A stretch of 17,610 bases of DNA from Deltaproteobacteria bacterium RIFCSPHIGHO2_02_FULL_40_11. GTDB taxonomy: Bacteria > Bdellovibrionota > JACOXK01 > 2-02-FULL-40-11. The stretch spans positions 1-17,610 of the forward strand of contig MGRI01000096.1 in the NCBI GenBank assembly GCA_001798105.1, in the 5' to 3' direction. Position 1 is the stretch's first letter. Every line of letters starts with the position of its first letter. Below the pieces are notes generated by a model, which saw only the letters and a program-made list of their open reading frames with translations, was not told the origin of the DNA and made no database searches. The translations under genes were made by a program, and so were the position numbers. Positions 14,437 through 17,610 of this stretch are shown piece after piece.

Positions 14437-14635
14437 GCTTTTCACATTTTTCTTTAAGATCACGGAGCTTCATTTCCATGCGTGTTAAATAAAGCATGAG
14501 ATCTTCTAAAAATTCCTCTTCATTATTGGCTTCATCGATCATTTTTTTAACTTCTTCTCCAAGCCACTTTTCCCCAGATTCAATCACCGATTGAATGAAT
14601 CCTTTGGCATGATCTGAAAGTTCTTTTGATTGCAT
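14420..14635 (-). CDS. Small acidic helical protein of unknown function (71 residues)
   Basis: I do not recognise this protein. It is rich in Glu, Lys and Leu and looks like two or three amphipathic helices. The last 30 residues (EFLEDLMLYLTRMEMKLRDLKEKCEKL) have coiled-coil-like spacing of leucines. There is no signal peptide. A strong GGAGG (14642-14646) lies 6 nt before the ATG and abuts the stop codon of the upstream ChaN-like gene, 11 bp away, so the two form an operon. The good ribosome binding site argues that it is a real gene. Its last 17 bp overlap the convergent twin-CX3C gene. Confidence 0.7.
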   Translation of the reverse strand: MQSKELSDHAKGFIQSVIESGEKWLGEEVKKMIDEANNEEEFLEDLMLYLTRMEMKLRDLKEKCEKLSGLV

Positions 14636-14646
14636 GACAATCCTCC

Positions 14647-16236
14647 CTATAGACGATCTTGTTTCGATTGATATTTTGATTTTATTTTAAATAATTTTTT
14701 AGACCAATACAAGTATGCCTCAATGGCAGCATGAAATTTAAGTTTTGCTTCAAAAAGCTTTAAGACGTCGTTATGGCTGAGACGATTGCTTTGGAGGGCT
14801 TGGTATAGCTTTTCACCCAGCATATGTCCCAAGGCTTTCGAGACATGAAAGCAAAGCCAAGGACTCCGTTTTAAGGCGGCAGGGAGGGTGGCGTTGAATG
14901 GATAGCCTTTCATATAGTGCCTCAGGCGTCTTAAAAATGTGCGTACGATTTTTGCCGAAGGGTCATTTTTATGGAGTGTAAAGTCTTGTTCCTTTTCACA
15001 TCTTCGCTTGGGGTTCATGATTTTAGAGCCTAAAAATCCCAAAGTACGCAAGTAGAGATTTTCATAGAAGAAGGCCTCGATACTTTCAGGATAGGCTGTG
15101 TAGCCGGTATGGGTGGTATAAATAAAAATGGTAGCTTCTTCTGCGGCATGGTTCACACTCATTTTTTTTAAGTAAATAAAATTTTCGCTGGGAACAAAAA
15201 AGCTTTCTGCTTTCTGTAAAATCTCTTTCAGCCGTTTTTGCGCCGCGGGGTCATCTTCAAAATAAGAGGTGATGAGGTTTAGATATTTTTTTTCTTCAGC
15301 CGTGTAGACATGGTAGTCCTCAAGGCCTTTCATTTTTAAATCGATAAATTGCGTAATAACTTTTATGATTTGATAAATTTGGTCATAGTGTTCGGGTTTT
15401 TCAATCCAATGTACATAAGACTGAAGTTTGAGCCAGGGCGGTGCGTTTGTAATGCAGTAGGCATCTTTTTTGAGTTTTACAATGTCTACTTTATGTTCAA
15501 CTCCTTTTTTGACAAGTTTCCAATAGAGTTTTTCATTATTTTGGTGCAGGGTGAGTGTTTTTATTTTTTTATGTTTGTGTTTGAGAGCGATGGAGACTTG
15601 CAAGGGCAGATGATTTTGTGCCAGGTGAAGGTCTCCAAAAATAACGACAAGGAGTGTGCCGGGATTTTCAAGCGCAGTACGCGCAATAATTTTTGCAGCC
15701 CATGTGTCTCGGGTTGTGAGTTCAGAAATCCCGCTTCGTTTTTTTTCTTTGGGCCTGTGATTTAAAGCCACCATTTTTAAATGGTGTTCTTTTGCAAATT
15801 CAAAAATGGGTTTAAAATGTTCCCATTGAAATCCCCACAGGCGTTCATATTCGATATCTTCCAAAAATTCGGTTTCTGTAATATTAGCATTTAAGTATTC
15901 ATCCAAGGCCACTTGATGTTGGGACATAACCATTTCAATGCCCAAAATAATTTTTTTCTTTCTTTTAACGACTTCCCGAAGAATCCGAATTGGAATTTTT
16001 TGAGACTGGACAAAGGTATGGTAGTCGCCACTATAAACAATATCGGCCTTTTGAATTTCTGAGATCAGGTCTTTTTTAGAGATGGTTTTTTGATAGGCTT
16101 TAAAGTCTTGGTCGTAGTCGTCCAAGTATTTTTGAAGCTCTGGGGTAATCCGCCCCATATAGGAAAGGATTTCTTCTTGAACCCCCTCTAAAATCTTTTT
16201 ATGCATTCGAATGAGTCGTTCTCGAATGGAAGACAT
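14647..16236 (-). CDS. ChaN/Tiki-superfamily protein with a long C-terminal extension
   Basis: This 529-residue protein carries a ChaN-like domain (about residues 60-235). It shows the two G-x-x-H motifs and the acidic residue typical of the TIKI/TraB/EreA/ChaN superfamily: GDYH (70-73), GIEM (E101) and GDLH (201-204). A conserved-looking block ERLWGFQWEHFKPIFEFAKEH lies between them. Members include haem-binding lipoproteins, erythromycin esterases and metal-dependent peptidases, so the reaction is open. Unlike ChaN it has no signal peptide or lipobox: its N-terminus is charged and helical, so it is probably cytoplasmic. Residues about 240-529 are an unrecognised, Lys- and aromatic-rich helical extension, nearly as long as the rest. 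The ATG has an AGGAT about 9 nt upstream and a possible -10 box TATGAT (16251-16256). It is followed by the 71-residue gene and diverges from the surE operon across 64 bp. Confidence 0.8.
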   Translation of the reverse strand: MSSIRERLIRMHKKILEGVQEEILSYMGRITPELQKYLDDYDQDFKAYQKTISKKDLISEIQKADIVYSGDYHTFVQSQKIPIRILREVVKRKKKIILGIEMVMSQHQVALDEYLNANITETEFLEDIEYERLWGFQWEHFKPIFEFAKEHHLKMVALNHRPKEKKRSGISELTTRDTWAAKIIARTALENPGTLLVVIFGDLHLAQNHLPLQVSIALKHKHKKIKTLTLHQNNEKLYWKLVKKGVEHKVDIVKLKKDAYCITNAPPWLKLQSYVHWIEKPEHYDQIYQIIKVITQFIDLKMKGLEDYHVYTAEEKKYLNLITSYFEDDPAAQKRLKEILQKAESFFVPSENFIYLKKMSVNHAAEEATIFIYTTHTGYTAYPESIEAFFYENLYLRTLGFLGSKIMNPKRRCEKEQDFTLHKNDPSAKIVRTFLRRLRHYMKGYPFNATLPAALKRSPWLCFHVSKALGHMLGEKLYQALQSNRLSHNDVLKLFEAKLKFHAAIEAYLYWSKKLFKIKSKYQSKQDRL

Positions 16237-16262
16237 ATATGTTTCATCCTATCATATAAGTA

Positions 16263-16291
16263 TTGATAAGAAAAAAACTTTGCGCTATAAC
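16263..16291 (+). promoter_or_regulatory. Promoter of the small basic protein - surE operon
   Basis: TTGATA (16263-16268), exactly 17 nt, then TATAAC (16286-16291) make a good sigma-70-type promoter. Transcription should start near 16298, about 3 nt before the ATG at 16301, so the mRNA would be leaderless or nearly so; no Shine-Dalgarno sequence is present. It also argues against the in-frame ATG at 16211. Confidence 0.6.
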
Positions 16292-16300
16292 CAAAATATT

Positions 16301-16423
16301 ATGGCTTCAAAAACACAAGTGACGGAAATGCGTCGAAAACGAAAGCGAACCAAGCTTGGAAAACAACGAAAACGTAGGATTCGAAGTAAGGGAACTACCC
16401 CGAAGCTTTTACCCACCAAGTAG
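16301..16423 (+). CDS. Tiny, very basic protein (40 residues), possibly ribosome- or RNA-associated
   Basis: Of 40 residues, 17 are Lys or Arg and only one is acidic. The centre reads MRRKRKRTKLGKQRKRRIR and the end SKGTTPKLLP. This resembles small ribosomal or nucleic-acid-binding proteins in composition, but I cannot name a family and bL34/bL36 signatures are absent. The frame is open from an ATG at 16211 inside the divergent ChaN-like gene, but the promoter at 16263-16291 places the start at 16301. It precedes surE by 8 bp and should share its mRNA. The close spacing to surE and an ATG exactly where the promoter predicts the transcript start support it as a real gene, though no homologue can be confirmed here. 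Confidence 0.65.
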   Translation: MASKTQVTEMRRKRKRTKLGKQRKRRIRSKGTTPKLLPTK

Positions 16424-16431
16424 CCTTCTGC

Positions 16432-17223
16432 ATGGTTGAAATTCTAGTCACGAATGACGATGGCATTCTTTCAGTAGGGATTCAAGTTCTTGCAGACGCT
16501 TTAAAGCAGCTTGGAAACGTTACGATTGTAGCGCCTTCCCAAGAGCAATCTTCTACGGGGCATTCGCTGACGCTTCATAAACCCATTCGTTTGGAAAAGG
16601 TGAAACCCGGGTATTACCATATTAATGGAACCCCACCGGATTGTGTCCTCATTGCAACCAAAAAGCTTTTTCCTCGAAAAAAACCCGATTTGGTTGTTTC
16701 TGGCATTAACCGGGGGCCAAATCTTGGGAATGATATTCATTATTCTGGAACGGTGGCGGCGGCCCGGGAGGCTACGTTTTTAAAATTACCGGCCATGGCT
16801 GTTTCTTTGGATTATGGACATGGTCCACGCGCGCCCAATTTTGAAGGGGCTGCGCAATATGCGCTCAAAATAGCCCAAAAGATTTTAAAGCGGGGCTTGC
16901 CCAAACAAGTTCTTTTAAATGTAAACGTGCCAGATGTACCACTCAAAAATATACACGGCATTCGGGTGTGTAAAACAGGGTTTCGATATTACGAAGGACG
17001 ACTCATTGAACAAAAAGATCCACGAGGAAAAAATTATTACTGGCTCAGTGGGAAGTACTTAGGCTACGAAAAAAGTATTTTGGGGTCGGATTGTCATGCG
17101 GTGGATCAAGGGTATGTGTCTGTCACACCGCTTCACATTGATGCATCCCATGCGCCCACGATGACACGACTTCAAAAATGGAATTTTAAAAAAGTACATG
17201 AAACTGTTCAGAAATCTATATGA
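16432..17223 (+). CDS. surE: 5'/3'-nucleotidase SurE
   Basis: This 263-residue protein is a clear SurE, a metal-dependent phosphatase that removes phosphate from nucleoside 5'- and 3'-monophosphates and acts in stationary-phase survival. The metal-binding start VTNDDG (D9, D10), the APSQEQSSTGHSLT segment (S40 region), and SGINRGPNLGNDIHYSGTVAAAREA (N93 region) are all intact. The length is typical. It starts 8 bp after the small basic protein gene without an evident Shine-Dalgarno sequence, which suggests coupling. The downstream DedA-type gene overlaps its end by 26 bp. Elsewhere surE is often grouped with pcm, nlpD or rpoS; only the YqaA-like gene is seen here before the window ends. Confidence 0.97.
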   Translation: MVEILVTNDDGILSVGIQVLADALKQLGNVTIVAPSQEQSSTGHSLTLHKPIRLEKVKPGYYHINGTPPDCVLIATKKLFPRKKPDLVVSGINRGPNLGNDIHYSGTVAAAREATFLKLPAMAVSLDYGHGPRAPNFEGAAQYALKIAQKILKRGLPKQVLLNVNVPDVPLKNIHGIRVCKTGFRYYEGRLIEQKDPRGKNYYWLSGKYLGYEKSILGSDCHAVDQGYVSVTPLHIDASHAPTMTRLQKWNFKKVHETVQKSI

Positions 17224-17610
17224 TTGGGTTTTAAGCTGGGCGCATACGCGCTTTGGAACACCTGCGCTTTTTGGTTTGGCATTTTGTGAATCTTCATTTT
17301 TTCCCATTCCGCCAGACGTGCTTTTAATTGCACTTTCTGTATCTCGTCCGAAGCGGGCTTTTTATTATGCTTTGATGTGTTCGATCGGCTCCATTTTGGG
17401 GGGCATTTTAGGATATTTGATCGGCGTCTATTTTATGGATCTTTTAGGGTGGCCCATTTTACATTTTTATGAATTGGAATCGAAGTTTGAGGTGGTGCAA
17501 AATTTATTTCAAAAATACGATGCTTGGGCGGTGGGGGTGGCGGGGTTTACGCCAATTCCCTATAAACTTTTTACGATTGCCAGCGGGGCCTTTTCCATCA
17601 ATTTTGCAGT
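17198..17610 (+). CDS. DedA/YqaA-type membrane protein (3' end outside window)
   Basis: About 137 residues are present before the window ends. The protein belongs to the DedA / VTT (SNARE-associated) family, YqaA-like branch. It shows the early segment FCESSFFPIPPDVLLI, a Gly-rich membrane hairpin (SIGSILGGILGYLIGVYF), and GFTPIPYKLFTIASGAF, the re-entrant signature with the conserved Pro and Lys. DedA proteins sit in the inner membrane; several help move lipid carriers or support membrane homeostasis, but the role of the YqaA group is not settled. The ATG at 17198 lies inside surE (26-bp overlap), which points to translational coupling. Confidence 0.88.
   Translation, partial: MKLFRNLYDWVLSWAHTRFGTPALFGLAFCESSFFPIPPDVLLIALSVSRPKRAFYYALMCSIGSILGGILGYLIGVYFMDLLGWPILHFYELESKFEVVQNLFQKYDAWAVGVAGFTPIPYKLFTIASGAFSINFA

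Noticed and set aside
16211..16300. Longer 70-residue form of the small basic protein
   Set aside because: Its first part lies inside the divergent ChaN-like gene and upstream of the promoter that fits the 16301 start.

Overview
The window reads as chromosomal DNA from a Gram-negative (two-membrane) bacterium with a moderate, low-40s GC content by eye. The evidence is several proteins with signal peptides or lipoboxes, an ExbB/ExbD energy-transducing pair, and a DsbD-type membrane thiol carrier. I see no rRNA, tRNA, insertion sequence, integrase or CRISPR array. The gene mix (paired M16 peptidases, ExbBD beside lon, a tiny basic protein before surE, a YqaA-type DedA protein) suggests a deltaproteobacteria-like lineage, but that placement is inference and weak.

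Layout. (1) 1-1200 is a small accessory patch: the 3' end of a GNAT acetyltransferase, converging on an AbrB-type antitoxin / PIN-domain toxin operon with a clear promoter and overlapping operator-like repeats, then a REP-like hairpin. (2) 1229-2701 is an exported protein of unknown function, divergent from (3) 2795-6254, a tight three-gene operon: a membrane-anchored active M16 zinc peptidase, an exported M16 partner without the zinc site, and a CcdA/DsbD-like six-helix membrane protein. (4) 6256-10688 on the minus strand is a probable five-gene operon, lon - exbB - exbD - ftsB-like - methyltransferase, with a possible heat-shock type promoter before lon. (5) 10864-11655 is a minus-strand lipoprotein that starts with GTG. 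(6) 11822-13913 on the plus strand holds an acetyltransferase-like protein with an export signal, followed 13 bp later by an alpha-methylacyl-CoA racemase-like CoA enzyme. (7) 13993-14436 is a small exported protein with two CX3C motifs; it overlaps tail to tail with (8) 14420-16236 on the minus strand, a ChaN/Tiki-superfamily protein and a 71-residue helical protein. (9) 16301-17610 on the plus strand is a 40-residue very basic protein, surE, and the start of a DedA/YqaA membrane protein that runs off the window.

How it fits together. Much of the window concerns envelope upkeep and protein quality control: Lon in the cytoplasm, the M16 pair and thiol carrier at the inner membrane/periplasm, the ExbBD motor, an FtsB/DivIC-like division protein, and several exported proteins of unknown function. 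SurE and DedA proteins are general stress and envelope genes. No stretch longer than 300 bases lacks a gene; the largest gaps (1023-1228, 10689-10863, 11656-11821) hold the regulatory features listed.

Nothing here is clearly a new defence or mobile system. The points most worth a second look are the export-signal acetyltransferase, the twin-CX3C protein, the ChaN-like protein with its long C-terminal extension, the 40-residue basic protein before surE, and three promoters placed so close to their ATGs that the mRNAs would be leaderless or nearly so.
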